DNA from: Chthoniobacterales bacterium
Lineage (GTDB): Bacteria > Verrucomicrobiota > Verrucomicrobiia > Chthoniobacterales > UBA10450
NCBI GenBank assembly: GCA_013694945.1
Contig: JACDBM010000150.1
Span: 1 to 7,613 of the forward strand
Reading direction: 5' to 3'
Length of the DNA stretch: 7,613 nucleotides
Every line of letters begins with the position of its first letter. Within the stretch, counting starts at the first letter, position 1. Of this stretch, positions 1 through 5,809 are shown piece after piece. The translations under genes and the position numbers were made by a program. The notes under the pieces were generated by a model, which did not search any database, was not told the origin of the DNA, and saw nothing but the letters and a program-made list of their open reading frames with translations.

Positions 1-776
1 CGTTCGTTCTGCCGGTTGCGAAATTCGACGAGGCAGCGGCGCATTTTGGGTTGTTCGACGCCGGCAATCGCTTGCGCGTTTCGGCACTCGGCGCAAGGAC
101 GGAAACACCGCCAGAGTTCAAGCGCGCGCTGCAATCCGCCGCAGACGCCGTTCGTGCCTTTCAAGTCAGGCATGGCGCGGTCGCCAGCATCAGTCAGCTC
201 GAAATGGCTCTGCCGACGCAGGCTGGTGTTTCGGTCGCCGAGGCAGGCCACGCGCTGGATGGGCTGGAAATTCCGACCTTTTGGGAAGCGCCAGCCGACG
301 ACGCGGAACGCGTGATCGATGTGCTCGCCGAGCACAATCGAACCGCCGGAGCCCATGTCTTCGGGTTCAAACTACGCAGCGGTGGCGTGATCGCTTCCGC
401 GTTCCCCTCTTCCATTCAGGTGGCGCGTGCGCTCGTCGCGGCGGTGAAAGCCGAGGTGCCAATTAAGTTCACCGCCGGGCTTCATCATCCCGTGCGCTGT
501 TTTCATCGGAGTGTGCAAACGAAGATGCACGGGTTTCTGAATGTCTTTGGCGCGGGCGTGCTTGCGGCCGAGCATGGCTGGAACACGCAACAGGTCGCCG
601 CCATGCTCGAAGACGAAGACGCGAGCGCATTCCGCTTCGATGACCCTGGTTTTGCCTGGCGCGAGTGGACGGTGAGCACGGATCGGATCGCGCGGCAGCG
701 AGAGCTGGTCACCTCTCTTGGAAGCTGTAGTTTCGATGAGCCGCGCGAAGACCTCGCCCAGCTCGATCTTTTCTAA
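1..776 (+). CDS. Conserved protein of unknown function, 5' end missing (257 residues visible)
   Basis: The reading frame is open from base 3 to the TAA at 774-776, so the gene begins before the window. The TTG at 51 is only an internal codon, because good coding sequence continues upstream of it. I do not recognise a named family. Visible landmarks are a basic/glycine motif FKLRSGG at visible residues about 121-128, a TAGLHHPVR motif at about 157-165, and HGFLNVF at about 176-182. These have the look of conserved ligand-binding or catalytic loops in an alpha/beta (possibly barrel) enzyme. There is no signal peptide or membrane segment in the visible part. The C-terminal tail is acidic. It ends 3 nt before fumarylacetoacetase, so the two are probably co-transcribed and translationally coupled. 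That hints at a role linked to aromatic amino acid breakdown, but this is inference from position only. Confidence 0.8.
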   Translation, partial: FVLPVAKFDEAAAHFGLFDAGNRLRVSALGARTETPPEFKRALQSAADAVRAFQVRHGAVASISQLEMALPTQAGVSVAEAGHALDGLEIPTFWEAPADDAERVIDVLAEHNRTAGAHVFGFKLRSGGVIASAFPSSIQVARALVAAVKAEVPIKFTAGLHHPVRCFHRSVQTKMHGFLNVFGAGVLAAEHGWNTQQVAAMLEDEDASAFRFDDPGFAWREWTVSTDRIARQRELVTSLGSCSFDEPREDLAQLDLF

Positions 777-779
777 GCC

Positions 780-2063
780 ATGGCGACCACGCTCCGCTCG
801 TTTATCGATGTCGCCCCGGAATCGCATTTTCCGCTGGAGAATTTGCCTTTCGGAGTTTTCAAGCCGGCGCACGGCGCCCCGCGGGTGGGGGTCGCGATCG
901 GAGAATCAATCCTCGACCTTTCCGTCCTGGAGGAACAGGGAAGGTTTCGCTTCCCTGAGTTTCAGGACCGGAAAATCTTCGCGACGAGCGCGCTGAACGA
1001 ATTCCTCTCGTTAGGCCGACCCGCCTGGCGGAGGGCGCGGACCGTCATTCAGGACCTGCTGGCCGCCGAGAACGGGGAGCTGCGGGACAACGCCACGATG
1101 CGTGCTCATGCCTTTCACGCGCAACACGACGTGACGATGCAGTTGCCCGCCCGCATCGGTGATTACACAGATTTTTATTCTTCGTTTCATCATGCGCACA
1201 ATGTCGGCACCATGCTGCGCGGCCCAGAGAACGCGCTCATGCCGAATTGGAAATGGCTCCCGGTCGGCTATCACGGGCGCTCCAGTTCCATCGTGGTCAG
1301 TGGAAACGATGTGCGAAGGCCGCAGGGCCAGATTAAACCGCCGGATGCGGAAGTGCCGATTTTCGGAGCGACCCGCAGCTTCGACTACGAGTTGGAGGTG
1401 GCTTTCCTGATGGGGCCCGGCAACGCGCTCGGTGAGCCGGTCACGATCGATCGTGCGGAGGAGCACATCTTCGGAATGGTGCTGATGAACGACTGGAGCG
1501 CGCGCGACGTGCAGGCCTGGGAATATCAGCCCCTCGGCCCATTTCTGGCGAAGAACTTCTGCACCAGCATTTCGCCCTGGGTGGTAACGCTCGAAGCGCT
1601 CGAGCCATTTCGCCGGCCCTTGCCGCCGCAGGATCCTGAGCCGCTGCCGTATATGCGCGCGCCTAACGACTGCACTTACGACATCCATTTGGAAGCGCAG
1701 CTGCAAATCTCGTCAATGGATGCGCCGCACGTGATCACGCGGACCAACTTCCAGCATCTCTACTGGAGTGTCGCGCAACAGCTCGCGCACCACACGGTTG
1801 GCGGCTGCAATCTACGGCCTGGCGATTTGCTGGCGAGTGGAACCATCAGCGGGCCTACCGACGACTCGCGCGGCTGCATGCTGGAGCTCACCTGGCGAGG
1901 AGCGAATCCACTCCGGCTTCCCAACGGAGAGACGCGAAAGTGGCTTGAAGATGGCGACACTCTCGCGATCACGGGCTGGGCGCAAGCCGACGGCTTTCGC
2001 GTTGGCTTTGGTGAAGTGACGGGCCGTGTTCAGCCGGCGTTTACACCCGGCCAAACTCCCTGA
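780..2063 (+). CDS. fahA: Fumarylacetoacetase
   Basis: Hydrolyses 4-fumarylacetoacetate to fumarate and acetoacetate, the last step of tyrosine/phenylalanine degradation via homogentisate; cytoplasmic. At 427 residues it matches the full-length eukaryote-type enzyme (SH3-like N-terminal domain to about residue 120, then the FAH catalytic beta-roll). The known mouse active-site residues all appear with a constant offset of +5. Metal ligands are D131, E204, E206 and D238. The general base is H138. Substrate or catalytic residues are R147, Q245, K258, T355 and E369. Signature stretches are DYTDFYSS (128-135), VGYHGRSSS (162-170) and MNDWSARD (236-243). ATG 780 lies 3 nt after the previous stop with no obvious Shine-Dalgarno sequence, which suggests translational coupling. 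The other tyrosine-degradation genes (such as homogentisate dioxygenase and hydroxyphenylpyruvate dioxygenase) are not in the window. The function call is secure. Confidence 0.97.
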   Translation: MATTLRSFIDVAPESHFPLENLPFGVFKPAHGAPRVGVAIGESILDLSVLEEQGRFRFPEFQDRKIFATSALNEFLSLGRPAWRRARTVIQDLLAAENGELRDNATMRAHAFHAQHDVTMQLPARIGDYTDFYSSFHHAHNVGTMLRGPENALMPNWKWLPVGYHGRSSSIVVSGNDVRRPQGQIKPPDAEVPIFGATRSFDYELEVAFLMGPGNALGEPVTIDRAEEHIFGMVLMNDWSARDVQAWEYQPLGPFLAKNFCTSISPWVVTLEALEPFRRPLPPQDPEPLPYMRAPNDCTYDIHLEAQLQISSMDAPHVITRTNFQHLYWSVAQQLAHHTVGGCNLRPGDLLASGTISGPTDDSRGCMLELTWRGANPLRLPNGETRKWLEDGDTLAITGWAQADGFRVGFGEVTGRVQPAFTPGQTP

Positions 2064-2071
2064 AACCCGCC

Positions 2072-2380
2072 ATGCATCTCGTGCAGATTCTGCTCCCCAT
2101 TCACGATAACGCGCAGGAGCCCTTTGCGCGCGAGGAGTACAGCCGTGTGCGCAAAGAACTGACGGAGCGTTTCGGCGGCCTCACGGTTTATACGCGCGCG
2201 CCTGCGGAAGGACTTTGGAAGCTAAACGACAATCACACCATTCCCGATGACATCATTGTCTTCGAAGTCATGGCGTCTGAGCTCGACTCGTCCTGGTGGC
2301 GCCAATACCGCTACGAGCTGGAGGCCCGTTTCCGCCAGAACGTTGTCATGGTGCGGGCACAGCAGACGGTTCTCTTGTAG
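2072..2380 (+). CDS. Small conserved protein of unknown function (102 aa)
   Basis: A 102-residue soluble protein starting at ATG 2072, 8 nt after the fumarylacetoacetase stop, and ending at TAG 2378-2380. It is very likely the third gene of that run. I do not recognise a named family. The sequence reads as alternating strand and helix: a hydrophobic strand (HLVQILLPI, 2-10), a charged helix (about 18-33), a loop with YTRAPAEGLWK (40-50), a strand IIVFEVMA (61-68), an aromatic-rich helix with WWRQYRYELE (75-84), and a last strand VVMVRAQQ (91-98). This order would fit a compact ferredoxin-like alpha/beta fold, as in small dimeric enzymes or sensors, but that is inference. No cysteines, signal peptide or membrane segments. 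No Shine-Dalgarno sequence is visible, so coupling to fahA is plausible. Coding status is supported by the tight spacing and the protein-like composition. Confidence 0.8.
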   Translation: MHLVQILLPIHDNAQEPFAREEYSRVRKELTERFGGLTVYTRAPAEGLWKLNDNHTIPDDIIVFEVMASELDSSWWRQYRYELEARFRQNVVMVRAQQTVLL

Positions 2381-2384
2381 CCGT

Positions 2385-2825
2385 TCAATCCTTCGGCGCG
2401 GGGGCCGGCGCGCGCAGTGGACGCGAGAGATCGTCCTTCACCCGATCAAGAACGCCATTCACGAAGCGTCCCGAGTCCGGCCCTCCGAAGGTTTTCGCCA
2501 ACTCGATCGCCTCATTGATGGAGACGACCGGGGGAATGTCTTCGCGGTGGAGCAATTCGTAGATTGCCAGCCGCAAAACCGCGCGATCGACAGGCGAGAT
2601 GCGGTTCAGATCGTAATTTTCGGTGTAACGCGTGATGCGTTCGTCGATCTCCGGCAGATGCGCCACCATCCCGTCGATCAACGGCTGGGCGAACGCGCGC
2701 ACGTTCGGCTTGGCAGGACAGAACTCCCAGAATTCATCCATTTTCTCCGGCGCATTCCCGCCATGCGCATCGCGCCAGAAGTGAAACTGAATCGCGGCCT
2801 GCCGTCCCATGCGCCGTTTTCCCAT
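2385..2825 (-). CDS. nusB: Transcription antitermination factor NusB
   Basis: All-helical RNA-binding protein that with NusE (ribosomal protein S10) binds boxA RNA and supports antitermination of rRNA transcription. It is 146 residues long, normal for the family. The conserved C-terminal half is clear: SPVDRAVLRLAIYELL (77-92), then VSINEAIELAKTFG (101-114) and GRFVNGVLDRV (119-129). The basic N-terminus (KRRMGRQAAIQF, 3-14) matches the usual RR-x-AR-x-x-A-x-Q region. The family usually has a Trp a few residues before the RxxxxDR motif; here Tyr71 seems to take that place. The C-terminal tail after about 135 is Pro/Ala-rich and probably disordered. ATG 2825-2823 lies 4 nt after the ribH stop, with TAAGG spanning that stop, so it is translated as the last gene of ribBA-ribH-nusB. 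Its own stop sits 4 nt from the convergent gene's stop. Confidence 0.96.
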   Translation of the reverse strand: MGKRRMGRQAAIQFHFWRDAHGGNAPEKMDEFWEFCPAKPNVRAFAQPLIDGMVAHLPEIDERITRYTENYDLNRISPVDRAVLRLAIYELLHREDIPPVVSINEAIELAKTFGGPDSGRFVNGVLDRVKDDLSRPLRAPAPAPKD

Positions 2826-2829
2826 AACC

Positions 2830-3306
2830 TTACTTCGGCCGCAGCTCCGACATCACTTCGGCAATCTGGATTGCAGCCCGCGCCGCTTCAATTCCACGAT
2901 TGATCTTTTTCTCCAAACAACGTTCGCGTGCCTGTTGCTCGTCCTCCAAACTCAGGACCGCATTGATTACCGGCACGCCAGTCTCGAGAGCGATCTGCTG
3001 CAAAGCATTGGTAACGGAATGACTGAGATGTTCCGCGTGCGTGGTCTTTCCCTTTAAAATTACGCCAAGCGCGAGAATCGCGTCAGCCGATTTCTGTCGT
3101 GCTACTTCGCGGACTACAATCGGGATTTCAAAAGCGCCAGGGACCTGATGAAGCGTAACCACCGCGCCCGGGACTAAAGCGCACAATTCCTCTGTCGCGT
3201 GGTCAACCAGGCCCTCCACGAATCTCGCGTTGAACTGACTCGCCACGATGGTGAAGCGATGCTCGGTGCCGACAACTCGGGGGCGCCTTGGGACCGCGTT
3301 GGACAT
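2830..3306 (-). CDS. ribH: 6,7-dimethyl-8-ribityllumazine synthase
   Basis: Condenses 5-amino-6-ribitylaminouracil with 3,4-dihydroxy-2-butanone 4-phosphate to give lumazine, the penultimate riboflavin step; usually a pentamer or 60-subunit capsid. The length is 158 residues, standard. Seen motifs are SQFN (23-26, substrate-binding aromatic), VPGAFEIP (55-62), the loop GVILKGKTTH (81-90) with H90 matching the catalytic His88 of Bacillus subtilis, and LSLEDEQQARERC (118-130) with R129 matching Arg127. The usual GxVIRGxTxH reads GVILKGKTTH, a conservative variant. It lies 72 nt downstream of ribBA on the same strand. That gap is non-coding, and I see neither a Shine-Dalgarno sequence nor a clear terminator in it. 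The ATG at 3306 was chosen because the conserved part begins about 17 residues in, as is normal. Confidence 0.97.
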   Translation of the reverse strand: MSNAVPRRPRVVGTEHRFTIVASQFNARFVEGLVDHATEELCALVPGAVVTLHQVPGAFEIPIVVREVARQKSADAILALGVILKGKTTHAEHLSHSVTNALQQIALETGVPVINAVLSLEDEQQARERCLEKKINRGIEAARAAIQIAEVMSELRPK

Positions 3307-3378
3307 AAGAGCGGAGTGAATGGAGATCAGTGACTCGGACTAGAGACCCTCAAACGCAGTCGCCGAGCGCCATCTCGC

Positions 3379-4596
3379 CTAGAGCAAGTGCCCCATCTTC
3401 ACCCGTTTTGTCTCGAGATACTTTGCGTTGTGCGGATTCGCTTCGCTGCGAATGGGGACCTGCTCGACCATCTGAATACCGTAGCCTTCCAGGCCCACGA
3501 CTTTCTTCGGGTTGTTGGTCATGAAGCGGAACTTGCGCACCCCGAGGTCAAACAGGATCTGCGCGCCTAATCCGTAATCGCGCAGATCGCTGCCGAAGCC
3601 GAGCTGGGCATTGGCCTCCACGGTATCCAGGCCCTCCTCCTGCAATTTGTAGGCGTGGATCTTCGCGGCCAGACCGATGCCGCGGCCTTCCTGGCGCATA
3701 TACACGAGCACACCATTCCCTTCCTCGGCGATTTGTTTCAGCGCCGCGTGTAGTTGATTGCCGCAATCGCAGCGCCGCGAACCGAACACGTCACCCGTCA
3801 GACACTCGCTGTGCACCCGGACGAGGGTGGGGTCCGTTTTGGAAATAGACCCCTTCACGAGGGCAAGATGATGCGATCCATCGAGTTTTGAATGGTAGAG
3901 ATGCAAATCAAAGTCGCCGTAGTCCGTCGGAAGTTTCACCACCTGCTCGCGTTGGATTAGCTTCTCTGTCAGGCGACGGTGCGCGATCAGACTCTGGATC
4001 GTGCAGATGCGCAGGCCATGCTTTCGGCGGAACTCCATCAGCTCGGGGAGACGCGCCATCGTTCCGTCGTCATGCAAGATTTCACACAGCACGCCAGCCG
4101 GTTGAAGGCCTGCCATTCGGGCTAAATCGACGGCCGCTTCCGTATGACCCGCCCGCCGAAGCACTCCGCCGTCTTTCGCGCGTAGGGGAAAAATGTGGCC
4201 CGGCTGCACGAGATCCTCCGGCCTTGAAAGGGGGTCGCCGATGGTCTGGATCGTCGCAGAACGATCATGCGCGCTGATCCCGGTTGTCACGCCACGCGCC
4301 GCATCCACCGAGACCGTGAAGTCGGTCCGATACAGCTCGCGATTCTGCGCGACCATCCGTTGCAAGCCGAGCTGCTCGGCGCGCTCGTTCGAGACCGGCA
4401 CACAAATCAAGCCGCGCCCGTGCTTCGTCATGAAGTTGACGGCCGCGGGCGTTGCTTTCTCCGCCGCCATAACGAGGTCGCCCTCATTTTCGCGATCAGC
4501 GTCATCCGTCACGATCACGAGTTCGCCATTGGCAATGTCGCGCACGACATCTTCGATCGCGTCGAATTCCAAGGCTGGCAGGGCCTCGACTAGCAT
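3379..4596 (-). CDS. ribBA: Bifunctional 3,4-dihydroxy-2-butanone-4-phosphate synthase / GTP cyclohydrolase II
   Basis: Makes both inputs of the riboflavin pathway. The N-terminal RibB domain (about 1-205) converts ribulose 5-phosphate to 3,4-dihydroxy-2-butanone 4-phosphate, and the C-terminal RibA domain (about 206-405) opens GTP. RibB hallmarks are DDADRENEGDL (31-41), HGRGLICVP (59-67), RAGHTEAAVDLARMAG (148-163) and E172 in the LCEIL segment. RibA hallmarks are the zinc cysteines C265, C276 and C278 in SECLTGDVFGSRRCDCG, MRQEGRGIGLA (300-310), DLRDYGLGAQIL (337-348) and MTNNPKK (359-365). Both halves keep their key residues, so this is a true bifunctional enzyme and not a fusion with a dead RibA half. 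The best ribosome-site candidate is GGAAG, about 12 nt before ATG 4596, rather distant. The leader (4597-4715) shows no FMN-riboswitch sequence that I can recognise. ribH and nusB follow on the same strand. Confidence 0.97.
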   Translation of the reverse strand: MLVEALPALEFDAIEDVVRDIANGELVIVTDDADRENEGDLVMAAEKATPAAVNFMTKHGRGLICVPVSNERAEQLGLQRMVAQNRELYRTDFTVSVDAARGVTTGISAHDRSATIQTIGDPLSRPEDLVQPGHIFPLRAKDGGVLRRAGHTEAAVDLARMAGLQPAGVLCEILHDDGTMARLPELMEFRRKHGLRICTIQSLIAHRRLTEKLIQREQVVKLPTDYGDFDLHLYHSKLDGSHHLALVKGSISKTDPTLVRVHSECLTGDVFGSRRCDCGNQLHAALKQIAEEGNGVLVYMRQEGRGIGLAAKIHAYKLQEEGLDTVEANAQLGFGSDLRDYGLGAQILFDLGVRKFRFMTNNPKKVVGLEGYGIQMVEQVPIRSEANPHNAKYLETKRVKMGHLL

Positions 4597-4684
4597 CGTT
4601 AACCATTACTTCCAAGCATCGGATCGGCAACGCCTATCTCGGAACTTGAGCTTCCAGCCTGCCATGTCCGCACATTACCAGGAT

Positions 4685-4706
4685 GGAAACCACCGCGGCC
4701 GGTTCC
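4685..4706 (-). terminator. Possible weak hairpin between the unknown gene and ribBA
   Basis: An imperfect inverted repeat lies about 10 nt after the stop of the unknown exported protein. On the plus strand the arms are GGAAACC and GGTTCC (6 bp with one bulged A) around a GC-rich loop. No T-run follows in the direction of transcription, so it is not a classic intrinsic terminator. It could be a factor-dependent or stabilising 3' structure, or chance in GC-rich DNA. Confidence 0.2.
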
Positions 4707-4715
4707 CCAGCATGG

Positions 4716-5468
4716 CTATCCACCAGCACTCGTCGCCACGATCGCTTCCGGCTGATAAATGTCGCGATTGCTCCCTTGGAACTCGGCTTTCAATCTGACC
4801 TTGAAGTGCGTCAGATCGACGACGTCCCACCGAGTGAAGTTCCAGTGCCCGGCTTTCCGCGCCTCATGTTCGAAGCCCACGACGAGATGCGCGGCATCTT
4901 CACGCACTTTGTTCGTCACGATCTTTGGCTCGAAATAGAACGTGCGAAAGCTGCTCTCACGGCTGCCCGCGGCGTAAAGTTTCGGGTCGATGTAATAAAC
5001 TCGATTGCTCGCAGTGTCGACGAGCCGCAGGTCGGGATAACCGGAACGCTGCACCCGTTCCGCGGCTGTTTTCGGGAAACCGCAACTCAAGCCCGGTGAA
5101 GCGTCGAGCAATTCGCGGATCATGTTCTCGAAGAAACTGCTCACCTCGTTAATGCGCGCGACGCTTTGAACCGGACTGTCCGGCGCGTTCATGCGGCGAA
5201 GAACTTCATCAAGCGCCGCGCCGATCTGTTTCACCACCCGCCGATCCGTTTCATCCCGGTCGTCGATCGGGATAATCTTCCTGCCGGTCGCGTAAAACAC
5301 CACGTCGCGGAATGGCATTTCCGTGAGATTCTCTTTCTCCTGCAACACCTGCAGGATCAGGTTGGCCGCCGACGATTCGTTAAGGCGCCCGGATTCCTCC
5401 GCCGCACCGGGAGACGGGATGAGCGTGACGAGCATCAACAGCAGCGTCAACTTCCGAGGCGGCGACAC
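4716..5468 (-). CDS. Unrecognised, probably exported protein with a PD-(D/E)xK-like motif
   Basis: I do not recognise a named family. I place the start at GTG 5468, giving 250 residues. The N-terminus then reads as a short signal peptide: basic n-region (SPPRK, 2-6), hydrophobic core LTLLLMLVTLI (7-17), and a PSPGAA cleavage region near 18-23. An ATG further upstream (5606) would add 46 residues that look like non-coding, hairpin-bearing DNA, and would bury the signal peptide. The mature part is mixed alpha/beta. It has a helix with SFFENMIRELL (111-121), then GYPDLRL (143-149) and, 14 residues after PD, YYIDPKLY (158-165). The P145-D146...D161-x-K163 pattern fits the PD-(D/E)xK nuclease core, with E114 as the possible preceding acidic residue. 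Further on are FYFEPKIV (177-184) and RWDVVDLTHFKVRLKAEF (213-230). It is transcribed toward ribBA and ends 119 nt before it. An alternative is an inert structural protein with a chance motif. Confidence 0.72.
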   Translation of the reverse strand: MSPPRKLTLLLMLVTLIPSPGAAEESGRLNESSAANLILQVLQEKENLTEMPFRDVVFYATGRKIIPIDDRDETDRRVVKQIGAALDEVLRRMNAPDSPVQSVARINEVSSFFENMIRELLDASPGLSCGFPKTAAERVQRSGYPDLRLVDTASNRVYYIDPKLYAAGSRESSFRTFYFEPKIVTNKVREDAAHLVVGFEHEARKAGHWNFTRWDVVDLTHFKVRLKAEFQGSNRDIYQPEAIVATSAGG

Positions 5469-5479
5469 TCCCGTCGCCG
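5460..5479. repeat. Perfect 7-bp stem hairpin over the GTG start
   Basis: The plus strand reads CGGCGAC, a 6-nt loop ACTCCC, then GTCGCCG: a perfect 7-bp inverted repeat. In the minus-strand transcript it would fold over the proposed GTG start (5468-5466) of the exported protein and could mask it. It may be a translational control hairpin, or an interspersed GC-rich repeat that the gene start now overlaps. The repeat itself is directly visible; its role is inferred. Confidence 0.55.
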
Positions 5480-5809
5480 ATTCAGAGCCGTTTTTTAGCC
5501 AGAGGCGTCGACCGAGGCTTCCTCCGATTGCTCCTTTCGCACGACCGGAGTCAACGTCCCCGGCTACAATCTCAGACGTAATGGAGCGGTCGAGACACAG
5601 AGTCATGAATTGCCCATGGCACCACTCTATTGCTCCAGCACGTCTCTCACCGATTATCGAGCCTGTATGTTTCCGAGGTTCGGAATCGCGCTTGTTGCTT
5701 CCGCACGAACTCAGGATTGCGGATGGCCAGGAAAAAGAAAATGGTAAATGCTTGGCGATGCAGGTTGGGTCTCCAGACTGGCGCGCATTGGAGGTCGCCT
5801 CGGACGAGC
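5469..5809. other. Divergent intergenic region with no gene seen (341 nt)
   Basis: This stretch separates the exported-protein gene (minus) from fcl (plus), so promoters for both should lie here. I see no tRNA, no convincing small gene and no clear sigma-70 promoter pair. The fcl frame is open back to about 5630, but the residues it would add (rich in Arg, Cys and Trp) do not resemble the family's N-terminus. Likewise the minus-strand frame is open to 5606 without protein-like sequence. A GGAGG at 5790-5794 lies 15 nt before the fcl ATG, too far for an ideal ribosome site. The left part holds the hairpin element at 5545-5563. Confidence 0.6.
5545..5563. repeat. Imperfect 19-nt palindrome, candidate interspersed repeat
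   Basis: The sequence CCGGAGTCAACGTCCCCGG has CCGG at both ends and can pair inward over most of its length, with one A-A mismatch and G-T wobbles when read as RNA on the minus strand. It sits about 75 nt upstream of the GTG start of the exported protein, in DNA that does not look coding. Its form resembles the small dispersed hairpin repeats found between genes in many GC-rich bacteria. Only this one copy is in the window, so repeat status is inference. Confidence 0.35.

Noticed and set aside
372..872. A 166-codon minus-strand frame across the end of the first gene and the start of fahA
   Set aside because: It is antisense to two well-supported coding regions and has low-complexity, Arg-rich composition.
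1011..1706. A 231-codon open frame on the minus strand opposite fumarylacetoacetase
   Set aside because: It lies wholly inside a gene with a complete active site. Its product is rich in Arg and His with no recognisable motif, as expected for antisense shadows in GC-rich DNA.
2395..2416. GC-rich inverted repeat (GCGCG/CGCGC) near the end of nusB as a terminator
   Set aside because: It is inside coding sequence for the Pro/Ala tail, has no T-run on either strand, and such repeats are common by chance at this GC content.
2247..2903. A 218-codon plus-strand frame opposite nusB
   Set aside because: nusB on the other strand has clear family motifs, and this frame reads as its shadow.
5469..5606. 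46-codon N-terminal extension of the exported protein from ATG 5606
   Set aside because: It would place the hydrophobic signal-like segment at residue 53, and the DNA holds hairpin elements instead of protein-like code.
5695..5760. Possible sigma-70 promoter for fcl (TTGCGG with an AATGGT-like box)
   Set aside because: Matches to the consensus are too poor to call; a promoter must be somewhere in the region but I cannot place it.
5630..5809. 60-codon N-terminal extension of GDP-L-fucose synthase
   Set aside because: The family begins just before the GxxGxxG loop. The extra residues are Arg/Cys/Trp-rich and unlike any known N-terminus or targeting signal.
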